DNA of 64,000 nucleotides from Microvirga arsenatis (GTDB taxonomy: Bacteria > Pseudomonadota > Alphaproteobacteria > Rhizobiales > Beijerinckiaceae): NCBI RefSeq assembly GCF_009910705.1, contig NZ_JAAAXJ010000003.1, forward strand, positions 310,001 through 374,000, written 5' to 3'. The notes beneath the pieces are model-generated. The model ran no database searches, was not told where the DNA came from, and saw only the letters and a program-made list of their open reading frames with translations. A program made the translations under genes and the position numbers. Of the stretch, positions 33,983-43,400 are shown piece after piece (the stretch's first letter is position 1; every line of letters starts with the position of its first letter).

Positions 33983-35509
33983 ATGCTGGAATCATATCAA
34001 CTGGACGCCGGTTCGGCTGTCTCGACCATGGCGCATGCCGAACTGCAGTGCAGTTCCCAGCCATCGATTTCCGTCACGCGGCGCCAGTCCATTCTTTTCG
34101 TCACATCCGAAATCTCTGACTACATCAAAGCCGGCGGTCTCGGCGAGGTCTCGGCCGCGCTTCCGCGCGCGTTGCGCCATCATTACGACGTGCGCATCCT
34201 CATCCCTGGCTACCGTCAGGTTCTGTCGCAGATCGGAGCCGTTGAAGAGGTCGCGAGGCTGTCGGCCTCCTACGGCATTCCGGCCTGCAGCCTCGGCCGC
34301 GCAATGACGCGCGACGGCCTGATCGTTTACGTTCTCCTGTGCCCGGAACTCTACGACCGGGACGGCTCGCCCTATGTCGACAGCTTCGGCGTCGACTGGT
34401 GCGACAACGACATTCGTTTCGCGCGTCTCGGGCTCGCCGCCGCCGATATCGCCAGCGGCAATGGCGATCCGCTCTGGCGTGCGGACCTGCTTCACCTGAA
34501 CGACTGGCCGTCGGGCCTTGCCTCCGCCTATCTGGCATGGCGTGGACAGCGCATTCCCACCATCCTGACCATTCACAATCTCGCCTATCAGGGCAATTTC
34601 GAGCGCAGCCGCCTCTCGCATCTGGGCATTCCCGATGCGGCCTTCCACATCGAGGGTGTGGAGTTCTACGGCAAGGTGTCCTTCCTGAAGGCAGGGATCT
34701 ACTACTCGTCCCATATCACGACGGTGAGTTCCACCTATGCGCAGGAGATCACGCGGCCCGAATTCGGCTGCGGTCTCGATGGGCTCCTGCGCGCCCGCGC
34801 CGAGGAGGGGCGGCTCGACGGCATCATCAATGGCATCGACGAGAGCTGGGATCCGAGTACCGACCCCTACTTGGTCAGCCGGTTCTCGGCCGAGAACTGC
34901 CGCGGCAAGCGCGCCAATGCGGAGAGCGTTCGCAGGAGTTTCGGTCTTGCCCTCAACACGGGCCCGCTCTTCGCCGTCGTGTCGCGGCTCGTGCATCAGA
35001 AAGGTGTCGATCTGGCGATCTCCGCCGCCGAGACCATCGTATCGCAGGGTGGGCAGATTGCCTTCATCGGCCAGGGCGAGCCGCGCTTCGAGGCCGAACT
35101 GCAGGCCCTGGCAGGACGCCATCCCGGTTCCATCGGCGTGAAGATCGGCTACGACGAGGGCGATGCCCGCCGCATGTATGCCGGCAGCGATTTTCTTCTG
35201 ATGCCATCGCGCTTCGAGCCCTGCGGTCTGAGCCAGATGTATGCGCAGCGCTTCGGCTCGCTGCCCATCGCGCACCGCACGGGCGGTCTGGCCGACACGA
35301 TCGAGGATGGTGTCAACGGGTTCCTGTTCGGCGAGCCGTCCCTCAACCGGTTCAAAGATGCCATCAAGCGGGGCCTCGATACCTTCCGCTCTCGGTCCCG
35401 CCTGATTGCCATGCGTCGCGCGGCGATGAAGCGGCCCCATGGCTGGGATCGATCCGCCTCCCGCTACCAAGAGGTTTACGAGCGGGCCTGCCACGCGGCT
35501 TTTGCCTGA
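33983..35509 (+). CDS. Glycogen synthase-family glycosyltransferase, copy 2
   Basis: This 508-residue GT5 enzyme is paralogous to the product at 20928-22379. It keeps the active-site set: Lys49 in IKAGGLGEVSAALPRAL, HLNDWPSGL, TIHNLAYQGNF, FYGKVSFLKAGI, NGIDESWDP, VSRLVHQKGVDL and [12 protein letters not shown]. The N-terminal 34 residues are extra; an in-frame ATG at 34028 would shorten it. Differences such as KAGGL for KTGGL and HLNDW for HAHDW place it in a separate GlgA subgroup. It diverges from treZ behind an EcfG-like promoter, so it may be the stress-induced glycogen synthase. It ends at a strong bidirectional terminator. Confidence 0.88.
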   Translation: MLESYQLDAGSAVSTMAHAELQCSSQPSISVTRRQSILFVTSEISDYIKAGGLGEVSAALPRALRHHYDVRILIPGYRQVLSQIGAVEEVARLSASYGIPACSLGRAMTRDGLIVYVLLCPELYDRDGSPYVDSFGVDWCDNDIRFARLGLAAADIASGNGDPLWRADLLHLNDWPSGLASAYLAWRGQRIPTILTIHNLAYQGNFERSRLSHLGIPDAAFHIEGVEFYGKVSFLKAGIYYSSHITTVSSTYAQEITRPEFGCGLDGLLRARAEEGRLDGIINGIDESWDPSTDPYLVSRFSAENCRGKRANAESVRRSFGLALNTGPLFAVVSRLVHQKGVDLAISAAETIVSQGGQIAFIGQGEPRFEAELQALAGRHPGSIGVKIGYDEGDARRMYAGSDFLLMPSRFEPCGLSQMYAQRFGSLPIAHRTGGLADTIEDGVNGFLFGEPSLNRFKDAIKRGLDTFRSRSRLIAMRRAAMKRPHGWDRSASRYQEVYERACHAAFA

Positions 35510-35574
35510 TTCTTCGCGAGGGGCAGGGCTGCGTTGCGCCAGCTTATCTTCGCCGGTCACCTCCGATAAAATAG

Positions 35575-35602
35575 GCCCCTGACGATATCCATCGTCAGGG
35601 GC
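35575..35602. terminator. Bidirectional terminator between second glgA and the Gly-rich gene
   Basis: GCCCCTGACGAT and ATCGTCAGGGGC form a perfect 12-bp stem around ATCC. TTT follows on the plus strand, and CTATTTTAT follows the hairpin on the minus strand. It separates two convergent genes. Confidence 0.8.
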
Positions 35603-35624
35603 TTTGGGCTGTCGCTAGGGCGTC

Positions 35625-36326
35625 TTAGTGCTTGTCGCCACCCTTGCCACCGCCTTTGCCACCACCGTTGCCGCCGCCGTTCCCGGCCGGCCCGTCCTGG
35701 TCGGTGCCATCGCCGTTGTTCGAGCCGCCGGGGTTGGACGCGTCGTTGCCGTCGTCGTCGTTTCCGTGCCCGTTGTTGCCGTGGCCGCCCGCATTGCCCT
35801 GACCGTTATTGCCATTGCCGGAGCCCTTGCCGCTACCGCCAGAGCTGCCGTTGCCGGTCGAGCCGCCGGTTCCACCGGTGCTGCCGGTCGTGCCGCCGTC
35901 ATCCGTCGAGGTGCCGGTGCCGCCATTGGTGCCCTTGCCCGAATTGCCGTTGTCGGCGACAGCGCCGCCGCGGCCCGGACCCTGGGTGCCGCCGCCGCTG
36001 CCGGAGCTTCCGAGCGTGCCGCCACCGGAGGAGCCTCCGGAGCCGGGGACGATTACCGGACGGCCGTTGACGGAGCCGGTCGCCGTCGCATCGACATCGC
36101 CTCGGTTCCTCAGTAGCTCAAGCCTTTGCTGGGCCAACGGTCTGATGGAGCAACGGCAAACCTCCTGCCCCGCGACGATGCGAAGACGGCAGTTGTGGTA
36201 GATGGAAGGATCGGCCACGGCAGGCACGCATTGCTGCCCGGGACCGAAGCTTTGAGCATAGGCCGGAGCCGCCATGGCAAGGAGCAGGGCGGCGCTAGAC
36301 AAAGAGAGAGCATGCGAACGCTTCAT
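35625..36326 (-). CDS. Secreted Gly/Asn/Ser-rich low-complexity protein
   Basis: This is a 233-residue product. Residues 1-25 are a signal peptide ending AYAQ. Next comes a short conserved-looking segment with three cysteines (QQCVPAV; YHNCRLR; EVCRCSI, the last with two Cys), then about 150 residues made almost only of Gly, Ser, Asn, Thr and Asp (GNGNNGQGNAGGHGNNGHGN), ending GGKGGDKH. I recognise no family. The repeat-like tail is probably disordered and acidic. The ATG at 36326 has AGGTG seven bases upstream. A possible EcfG-like element (GGAAC-N16-CGTC) lies at 36417-36393 on the same strand. An extracellular matrix or surface role is a guess. Confidence 0.65.
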   Translation of the reverse strand: MKRSHALSLSSAALLLAMAAPAYAQSFGPGQQCVPAVADPSIYHNCRLRIVAGQEVCRCSIRPLAQQRLELLRNRGDVDATATGSVNGRPVIVPGSGGSSGGGTLGSSGSGGGTQGPGRGGAVADNGNSGKGTNGGTGTSTDDGGTTGSTGGTGGSTGNGSSGGSGKGSGNGNNGQGNAGGHGNNGHGNDDDGNDASNPGGSNNGDGTDQDGPAGNGGGNGGGKGGGKGGDKH

Positions 36327-36569
36327 GGTGTTCACCTACGTTGGAGCCAATACTGAAAATAAGCCGCCTCATGACGGCTCGGTTGGCTAATAGACGCAGG
36401 TATAGGAATAACGTTCCCTCCGTATGTCGAAATTTAGGACTTGGCAGTTTGGGAACCTATTGCCAAGTTTGCTGTTAACGTGGCTATATATGAAGATACT
36501 GGAGGAGCTATACTGGGTAGTACTTCGGCTTTCGTGCCGATCGTCAAGCTAAACCATGAGCGCTTAGCC
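36327..36569. other. A/T-rich intergenic island with a stem-loop
   Basis: These 243 bases between two leftward genes have visibly lower GC than the surroundings and no gene. They contain an exact 8-bp inverted repeat (ACTTGGCA at 36439-36446, TGCCAAGT at 36461-36468) with a 14-base loop. The loop contains GGAAC, which together with TGTT at 36473 makes an EcfG-like element on the plus strand. No plus-strand gene follows it. Confidence 0.45.
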
Positions 36570-38000
36570 TCATATCTCCGGCCCGGTCTCATAAGCTTCA
36601 GCCATGACTCGGATCTCCATGATCTTACTCTGGAAGGACGACCAATCGTCGTCCATGGCGATCGGAGACCAAACAGCCTCGACCTCGTCGATCAGCATCG
36701 TGCAGGGCACTGGACGTGCGAAGTAAGGATGGTCGAGCTTGATCCCGGGCGCAGGAGCGAAGCTCTGGAAGGCAGCGCGAACGGCTTGGAAGGGGGTCTG
36801 AGCATAGTGATCCGCCGCGGGGCTATGCGCCGCCCGCCCGGCGCTCGCCTCACCGCCATACCAATCGAAGAAAACCTGCTCGAAAGGCGCCTTCGTCTCA
36901 TGAAGGAAGGTCCAGAGGGCTTTGGCGAGGGCTCCGTCCCGTTCGAAGCTCTCGGACTGGAGTCCAAGACGGCGCAGGATGGCGTCTGCGAAGGCGCGGT
37001 GGAGCGCCGGCTCGAAGGCGGACAGCGCCTGCTCCAGGGCGCTCTGCTCCGCCAAGGGCAGCAGGCATTCCGCGAGGCGAAACAGGTTCCACAGCAGGGT
37101 GTCCGGCTGCCTGCCGAAAGCATAGAGCCCGGTTTCGTCGAAGTAGGCCGCGGTGAAGCCGGGCTCATAGTAGGGCAGGAAGCGCCATGGACCGTAGTCG
37201 AAGCTCTCGCCCGTCACGTTGATGTTGTCGGTGTTGAGAACGCCGTGCACGAACCCGGCCGCCATCCATTGCGCGCCCATGCACGCCACGCGGCGGCAGA
37301 CCTCTTCGAGAAAGGCGGCTGCACGGGCTGGCTCTTCCTCGCGCCAGGCCTCGGGCATGTAGGTTTGAATCGTGTAGTCGAGTAGCCTGCTGATGTTGTG
37401 GCTTTCGCTGAGATAGAGGAAGCGCTGGAACGTCCCGATCCGGACGTGCGAGTGGCTGAGGCGGACCAGAACCGACGAGCGGGTAGGGGAAGGTTCGTCG
37501 CCGCGCTCGAGCTCCTCCCCGGTTTCGATCAGGCTGAAGGACTTGGATGTCTCGACGCCGAGCGCTTCCAGCATTTCGGTTGCCAGGATCTCCCGCACGC
37601 CGCCTTTCAAGGTGAGACGTCCGTCCGCGTGCCGCGACCAGGGCGTCTGCCCGCTTCCCTTCGTGCCGAGGTCGAGCAGCCTGCCATCCTTTGCATCGCG
37701 GAGCTGCGCGAACAAGAAGCCGCGTCCATCGCCCAGGTAGGGGTTGTAGGTGCGAAACTGATGCCCGTGATATCGCAGGGCGAGCGGCTGCTCCAGGCTG
37801 CCGGGAAGGGGAGTGAACCGGCCGAAATGGTCGATCCACTCCTCGTCAGTGAGGGAATCGAGCCCTACCCGGGCAGCCCAGCGCTGGTTCCTGTAACGCA
37901 GGACGTGCTGCGGAAAGCGTGCCGCCTGGACGATATCGTAGAAGTCGGGGCCGAGATCCTGGTGCTTGGCTGAAGGCGAGTAGGCAGCGGAGACGGGCAT
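36570..38000 (-). CDS. selO: Protein adenylyltransferase SelO (YdiU family)
   Basis: This 476-residue pseudokinase-fold enzyme transfers AMP from ATP to Ser/Thr/Tyr of target proteins and is linked to redox stress. Family motifs are clear: RYHGHQFRTYNPYLGDGRGFLFAQL, LGTKGSGQTPWSR, LKGGVREILATEMLEALG, and GFVHGVLNTDNINV followed by DYGPWRF. The metal-binding Asn and Asp are present. The ATG at 38000 has AGGAG eight bases upstream; the frame stays open for another 53 residues that are not conserved. It stands alone, with no operon partner. Confidence 0.9.
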   Translation of the reverse strand: MPVSAAYSPSAKHQDLGPDFYDIVQAARFPQHVLRYRNQRWAARVGLDSLTDEEWIDHFGRFTPLPGSLEQPLALRYHGHQFRTYNPYLGDGRGFLFAQLRDAKDGRLLDLGTKGSGQTPWSRHADGRLTLKGGVREILATEMLEALGVETSKSFSLIETGEELERGDEPSPTRSSVLVRLSHSHVRIGTFQRFLYLSESHNISRLLDYTIQTYMPEAWREEEPARAAAFLEEVCRRVACMGAQWMAAGFVHGVLNTDNINVTGESFDYGPWRFLPYYEPGFTAAYFDETGLYAFGRQPDTLLWNLFRLAECLLPLAEQSALEQALSAFEPALHRAFADAILRRLGLQSESFERDGALAKALWTFLHETKAPFEQVFFDWYGGEASAGRAAHSPAADHYAQTPFQAVRAAFQSFAPAPGIKLDHPYFARPVPCTMLIDEVEAVWSPIAMDDDWSSFQSKIMEIRVMAEAYETGPEI

Positions 38001-38353
38001 CGCGACAACTCCTGGCGTGTCATGGTCAAATCCTGCGGAAGCGAAATGTTCAGGCACGCTCCGCTGCCGAAAAGGTGCGACTTGAGGTCGGAAGTCTTTG
38101 TCAAGAGCAGGCCGAACTGCTGTTCCGCCATCGTATAGTGTTGCGACGCAGGCAATCATGGCAATCGTCTGGCGCGCAACAAAAATATTTCCAGCCTGAG
38201 GATATCTCCAAAAACGCTGTTTGTTCCGAAGCTTCTCAGATGATGCTGACGTTCGACTGCGCCTTGCATCCCAAAGCCGATGCGTCCCTCTATTGGTCGG
38301 GCTGAGACAGTTTCATAAAGTCTTTCGAATCGTGACAGACGGGAGGCTTGCAG
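38001..38353. other. Intergenic region before selO and a small membrane protein
   Basis: These 353 bases contain no gene I can support. They should hold the leftward selO promoter and the rightward promoter of the gene at 38354. I found no strong palindrome or EcfG-type motif. Confidence 0.4.
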
Positions 38354-38548
38354 ATGGCAGTCAAAGATGCGCTGGCCCTTTGCGGACGTGTCGGCCTGAT
38401 CCTTGCGGCATTCGCATTCGTCGCAGGGATCGTCGCAGGTCCGCTCCTGGAGAAGGTCTGGACTTCTCCGACCAGTGTCACGGAGCGCGAGACAGAAGCT
38501 GCGCCGCCGAAGGCTTCAGTCGTGCTGGCATCCGAAAAGAGGGGCTAA
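38354..38548 (+). CDS. Small single-helix membrane protein
   Basis: The predicted product is 64 residues with one transmembrane helix (GLILAAFAFVAGIVAGPLL at about 16-34) and a polar tail rich in Glu, Thr and Pro. The ATG at 38354 is preceded by GGGAGG seven bases upstream, which supports a real gene. I do not recognise it. The next hypothetical gene follows after 79 bases in the same direction. Confidence 0.5.
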   Translation: MAVKDALALCGRVGLILAAFAFVAGIVAGPLLEKVWTSPTSVTERETEAAPPKASVVLASEKRG

Positions 38549-38627
38549 CGACTTCTTAGACATCCTTCGGTCATATCCAGATCATCGCCGATGCAGGCAG
38601 GACCCTGGTGCCTTTCGGAAGGACGCG

Positions 38628-39002
38628 ATGAGCAACGACACGATGATACGGCAGGAGATCCGCTGCTCCTTCGCTTTGATCCGCGGTCTCATCCGCAACT
38701 ATTCCGGTCTCTATGCGGGTGAGGATCTGGCTGCGGATGTTCTGCGGTACTGCGACGAGATGGCCGGCCGAGAGGCGTCGAGCCCGCGCTTGAAGGAGGC
38801 CCGCCGCATCGTCGCCGAGCGCTGCAGGCATTTGGCGCAGGCTGCGGACCGCTTTTCGCAGCGCGATCCCGCCTTCATCGCGATTGCCCGCGCTCGAGCC
38901 GATGCCGCCGTCGACCTGCTGCAGGATGCGATCTTCGAGTGCCGCAAGTCCCGCATGCCAGTCCCTTCTTCCGGCCGGCTCCTGCGCAGGAAAAGTCTCT
39001 GA
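38628..39002 (+). CDS. Hypothetical helical protein, 124 residues
   Basis: The product is soluble, basic and likely all-helical: EIRCSFALIRGLIRNY, DLAADVLRYCDEMAG, ARRIVAERCRHLAQAADRF and ARADAAVDLLQDAIFECRK form four amphipathic helices. AAGGA lies seven bases before the ATG at 38628. I do not recognise a family. Its stop is one base from the stop of the convergent L,D-transpeptidase gene. Confidence 0.55.
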   Translation: MSNDTMIRQEIRCSFALIRGLIRNYSGLYAGEDLAADVLRYCDEMAGREASSPRLKEARRIVAERCRHLAQAADRFSQRDPAFIAIARARADAAVDLLQDAIFECRKSRMPVPSSGRLLRRKSL

Positions 39003-39003
39003 A

Positions 39004-40374
39004 TCAAAGACGTTTGGATTTGATCGATGCCGTTGCCGGCACGTCGACGGCTTGCAGGTCGAGGCTCGGGTCGGCCTTCGGCTCGTCGAGGCCGTAGACG
39101 TCGTCACGGAAATGAACCATGCCGTCCGGGGTAGCGTAGCCCGTCAGGTAAACCCACGCTACGGGAACCGGCTTGCTCAGGCGAATGTCTTGACGTTCCG
39201 TGCTGGCGATGGCGGCGTCGATGCTGGACTTGGTCCACTTTCCGGATGCGCCGCCGGTGTCACGCAGCAGCCATTCGGCAAAACCGACCACATCCGCAAC
39301 ACGCACGCAACCCGACGAGTGAAAACGCGCATCTTGCGCAAAAAGCTGCTTCTTTGGTGTGTCGTGCATGTAGACGGCGTGCTTGTTCGGCATGTCGATA
39401 CGGATCTGCCCGAGCGAGTTGATCGCACCCGAGTCTTGGCGCAGCGTGTAGTTCACGGCGCTCTCCGTCGACCAGTCGAGGGTCTTCGGATCGACCTCCT
39501 GCCCCTTCGCATCGAGAATGCGGATCTTCATCTTCTCGAGATAGGCCGGATCCTTGCGCACATGGGGGATGATGTCTTTCCTGATCAGCGACACCGGGAC
39601 CGTCCAGGTCGGGTTGAGATTGACGGCGGTGATGCGCGTTTCCACCGTGGGCGAGGGGCGGTCCGTCTTTCCGACGACGGCCACATAGCGCCTCACCACC
39701 TCACCGCGCTCTACCGCTTCCACTGCCGCGGAAGGAATGTTCACCACGACATAGCGGTCGCCGAAAGCAAAGGTCGAGCCTGCGAGCCGCTGGGCCGATG
39801 CGGTGAGCTGACGATGACGGGTGAGGGCGGGCACATTGATTGCCTGCAACGTCCTGGCCCGCACGGCTCCGGTTTCCGGCAATCCGTGCCTCGCTTGGAA
39901 TCGTTTGACGGCTTCCGACAACTCGCCGTCGAAAACCGTGTTTGCCGTCGAGCCCGCAGGCAGGTCGCCTTCGAGTGCAAGGCGCTGCCGGAGGACGGCG
40001 ACGAGGGGGCTCTTGTCCCCGGCCTTCAGCACCGTCCCCGGCGGCAGGGTCGGCCAACCGCCCGCCTCGGCAATGCGCTTGTAGGTCCATGCCGCCCGCA
40101 TGGTGTTGATGAAGGTGGCAGGGTCAAGCGTGGGCCGGGTATCCTGCGAGATGTTCACTGGCAGTACCGCAGGGCGGCTCGGCTGCTCCGATACCTTGGT
40201 CGCAGGCGAGGCTGCAGCCTTGTGCCGCAGGGTGGCGTTTGTCGATGCAGGCGCCGGCGCAGCCGGAGGCGGGATCTCCGGGGTGATCTGCTGTGCCTCA
40301 GCGATCCCCGCAAACCATAGGCCAGCGAGAAGGACAAGGCTGAGGCGGAGGGAGTTGGCATGCCGGTAGGTCAT
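39004..40374 (-). CDS. L,D-transpeptidase (YkuD family) with peptidoglycan-binding domain
   Basis: This 456-residue periplasmic enzyme has a signal peptide at about 1-27 (ending IAEAQQ) and a Pro/Ala-rich linker. A peptidoglycan-binding-type helical domain follows (about 120-200; LAVLRQRL-like LVAVLRQRLALEGDLP and FQARHGLPETG). Next comes the YkuD catalytic domain (about 230-400) with MHDTPKKQLF and HSSGCVRV, where Cys is the nucleophile. It is of the larger YcbB/LdtD-like kind that makes 3-3 crosslinks in peptidoglycan. The start ATG at 40374 has GGGG just upstream. It diverges from the Mfd-like gene across 122 bases. Confidence 0.9.
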   Translation of the reverse strand: MTYRHANSLRLSLVLLAGLWFAGIAEAQQITPEIPPPAAPAPASTNATLRHKAAASPATKVSEQPSRPAVLPVNISQDTRPTLDPATFINTMRAAWTYKRIAEAGGWPTLPPGTVLKAGDKSPLVAVLRQRLALEGDLPAGSTANTVFDGELSEAVKRFQARHGLPETGAVRARTLQAINVPALTRHRQLTASAQRLAGSTFAFGDRYVVVNIPSAAVEAVERGEVVRRYVAVVGKTDRPSPTVETRITAVNLNPTWTVPVSLIRKDIIPHVRKDPAYLEKMKIRILDAKGQEVDPKTLDWSTESAVNYTLRQDSGAINSLGQIRIDMPNKHAVYMHDTPKKQLFAQDARFHSSGCVRVADVVGFAEWLLRDTGGASGKWTKSSIDAAIASTERQDIRLSKPVPVAWVYLTGYATPDGMVHFRDDVYGLDEPKADPSLDLQAVDVPATASIKSKRL

Positions 40375-40496
40375 GCCCCAGACTATGGGCGATCTTGGTT
40401 TACAAAGTGCTGCGCGCAACCCGCCTGGCGCTGCAACTGGGAGGGCTGAGGGGCGTTGTACCCTGTCCCAACCTTCTCTCTTCATGCGAGTTGCCC

Positions 40497-43400
40497 ATGC
40501 AGGTGACGCCCGCTCCCCCGCAGGACATCCGGCGGATCGATCTCAGCCTGCCTCCGTCCATCGGCCTTCATGCCGTCAGGCTGCTTGAGCAGATTGCCGC
40601 TGCCGGCTCGGGAAGCTTCATCTATGTCGCCGAAGGGGAGCGCCGTGCCGGGCAGCTGGCACTCGCCTTGAAGAGCCTCGCGCCGGATCTTGAACTCCAT
40701 CTTCTCCCGCCATGGGATTGTCTTCCCTATGACCGCGTGTCGCCTTCGCGCGAAGCGATGGGGCAGCGCCTGTCGGTGCTTCGGCACATGCTGCGGGCCC
40801 AAAAGGGCCCACGTCTGCTCGTGACGAGCGCCGCCGCCATCCTCCAGCGGGTGCCGCCCCGCGACATCGTCGAGGCCTCTGCCTATTGTCTTCGAACGGG
40901 GGAAGCGTTCTCGCCTGAGAGCATTCAGCTCTTCCTGTCCCGCACGGGATACATTCTCGACGAGCGGGTGGACGAGCCCGGAGAAGCGGCGATCCGCGGT
41001 CAGGTGGTCGACCTGTATCCGGCCAGCGGCGCCACGCCTTGTCGCGTCGAACATGATGGCCAGACCATCCTTGCCATCCGCACCTACGATCCCGTTTCCC
41101 AGCGCACGGAGTCCAACGTCGACAGCCTGCTGCTGGAGCCTGCCTCCGAGGTGATCGTGCCGAATAGCGGCGATCCCGACGCATCCTTTGATCGCTTCGA
41201 TGGCATGGAACACCGGCTGCCGGATTACTACTCCCACCTCGATACCGTCTTCGACTACTGGCCGGACGCTGCAATGGTGGTCGAAGCAGGAGCGGAAGGG
41301 CGCCGCCAGCTCATCCTGGAGCAGGTCGGAGAGGCCTATGAGGCTCGCAGGAGCGCTCGCCCGGATGGAGCGGCTCCGGGCTCGGGAGTTGCTCCTGAAC
41401 GGCTCTTCGTCCAGGACTCGGAATGGACAAGGCTTCTGTCCCAGCGGCGCCTCGTCCTCATCCACCGGGCTGAACAGGCCGATGCAGCGCAGATGACCGT
41501 GCCGCGATTTGCGACGACCTCCAATCCGACTCGCGCCCTGACGGAGTTCCTGCGCACCCAGCAGGAGGCCGGACGGAAGATCGTGCTGTCCGCCGCGACG
41601 AGAGGCGACCTGAACAGATTGAGGCGAAGGGTCCAGCGGCTGCAGGCGAGCGTTGCGGCAGTCGAGCGGTGGAGCGATGTCGTCCATGGACGGGAGAATG
41701 GCTGGTTCGCACTCGTGTCGAACCTGAAGGACGGCTTCGTCGATGAGCGTGGGGAAATCGCCGTCATCACCGCAGCCTCCGTCCTTGGAAGCCGCGCCGA
41801 GACAGGGCTGGAGCAGGAGAACGGCTCGGGCACCTCCCCATTGCACGACATCGCCTTTCAGATCGGCGATGCGGTCATTCACACCGAGCACGGCATCGGC
41901 TCCCTTGACGGCATCGAGACGATAACGGCAGGCGCAGCAGGCACAGGTGATGCGATCAGGCTCGGTTACGCCGGCAATACGACCCTGATGGTTCCGGCAA
42001 TGGAGATGGATCGCGTCTGGCGCTATGGAGCGATGTCGTCCTCCATCTCCCTGGACAGGCTGAAGAGCGATGCCTGGACGGCGCGCCGCGAGAGGATCGA
42101 GGCGGAGATTCGCGACACTGCCGAGCGGCTGAAGCACCTTGTCGAGGCTCGCCGGTCCAAGAGGCTTCAGCCGCTCGTGCCGCCAAGTGGCGCGTACGAG
42201 CGTTTCGTAGCCCGGTTTCCCTATTCTGAGACGCCGGATCAGCAGCGCGCCATCGAGGATGTGCTCGACGATCTCGCCTCGGGACATCCGATGGATCGGC
42301 TGGTCTGCGGCGATGTCGGATTCGGCAAGACGGAGGTCGCGCTGCGTGCAGCCGCAGCCGCCGCATTGGCAGGCAAGCAGGTGGCAGTGATTGCCCCGAC
42401 CACGGTACTGGTCCGACAGCACGTCAGAAGCTTTCAGCGCCGTTTCGCCGGACTTGAGATTGAGGTCGCACATCTCTCGCGTCTGGTGAGCCCGGCGGAA
42501 GCGAGAGCCGTCAAGAAAGGGCTGAGGGACGGGTCCATCCGGATCGTCATCGGCACCCATGCCCTAGCGGCCAAAGGTGTCGCATTCAAGGATCTCGGCC
42601 TCGTCATCATCGACGAGGAGCAGAAGTTCGGAGCCGCGCACAAGGCGAAGCTGCAGAACATGGCCTCTGAAGGACATGTTCTCACCCTGACCGCGACGCC
42701 GATCCCTCGGACCCTGCAGGCTGCGCTCGTCGGATTGCAGGATCTGAGCGTCATCGCGACGCCTCCGGCCAGGCGACAGCCCATCCGCACCTTCCTCATG
42801 CCTTTCGATCCCGTCAGCGTCCGCGAGGCGCTCATGCGGGAACGGCGCAGGCGAGGGCAGAGCTTCGTCGTCTGCTCGCGGGTGGAGGACATCGAGCCCA
42901 TGCGCGCCAGGCTCGCCCAACTTGTCCCGGAGCTCGACATCCTGATCGCCCATGGCCAGATGCTTCCGGCCGAGGCGGACGAGGCGATGGTCCGCTTTGC
43001 CGACGGCGAGGGTGACGTGCTGCTGGCAACCAACATCATCGAAAGCGGGCTCGATGTTCCGCGCGCCAATACCATGCTGGTCTGGCGCGCAGACCGTTTC
43101 GGGCTCTCGCAGTTGCATCAGCTCCGCGGACGTGTGGGGCGCGGTCGCGTTCGAGGAGCAGCCTATCTCCTGACGGAACCCGGCGAGGCCTTGTCTCAAG
43201 CCACGGAGAAGCGGCTGCGGACTCTGGAAACGCTCGACAGGTTAGGCGCCGGCTTCGCCATCAGCGCGCGCGACCTCGACCAGCGAGGAGCGGGGACGCT
43301 TCTCGGGGAGGAGCAGAGCGGCCATGTCAAGCTGATCGGTGCGGATCTCTATCAGCACATGCTCAGGCGTGCCCTGCGTGGTGAGGCAGAGCCCGACTGG

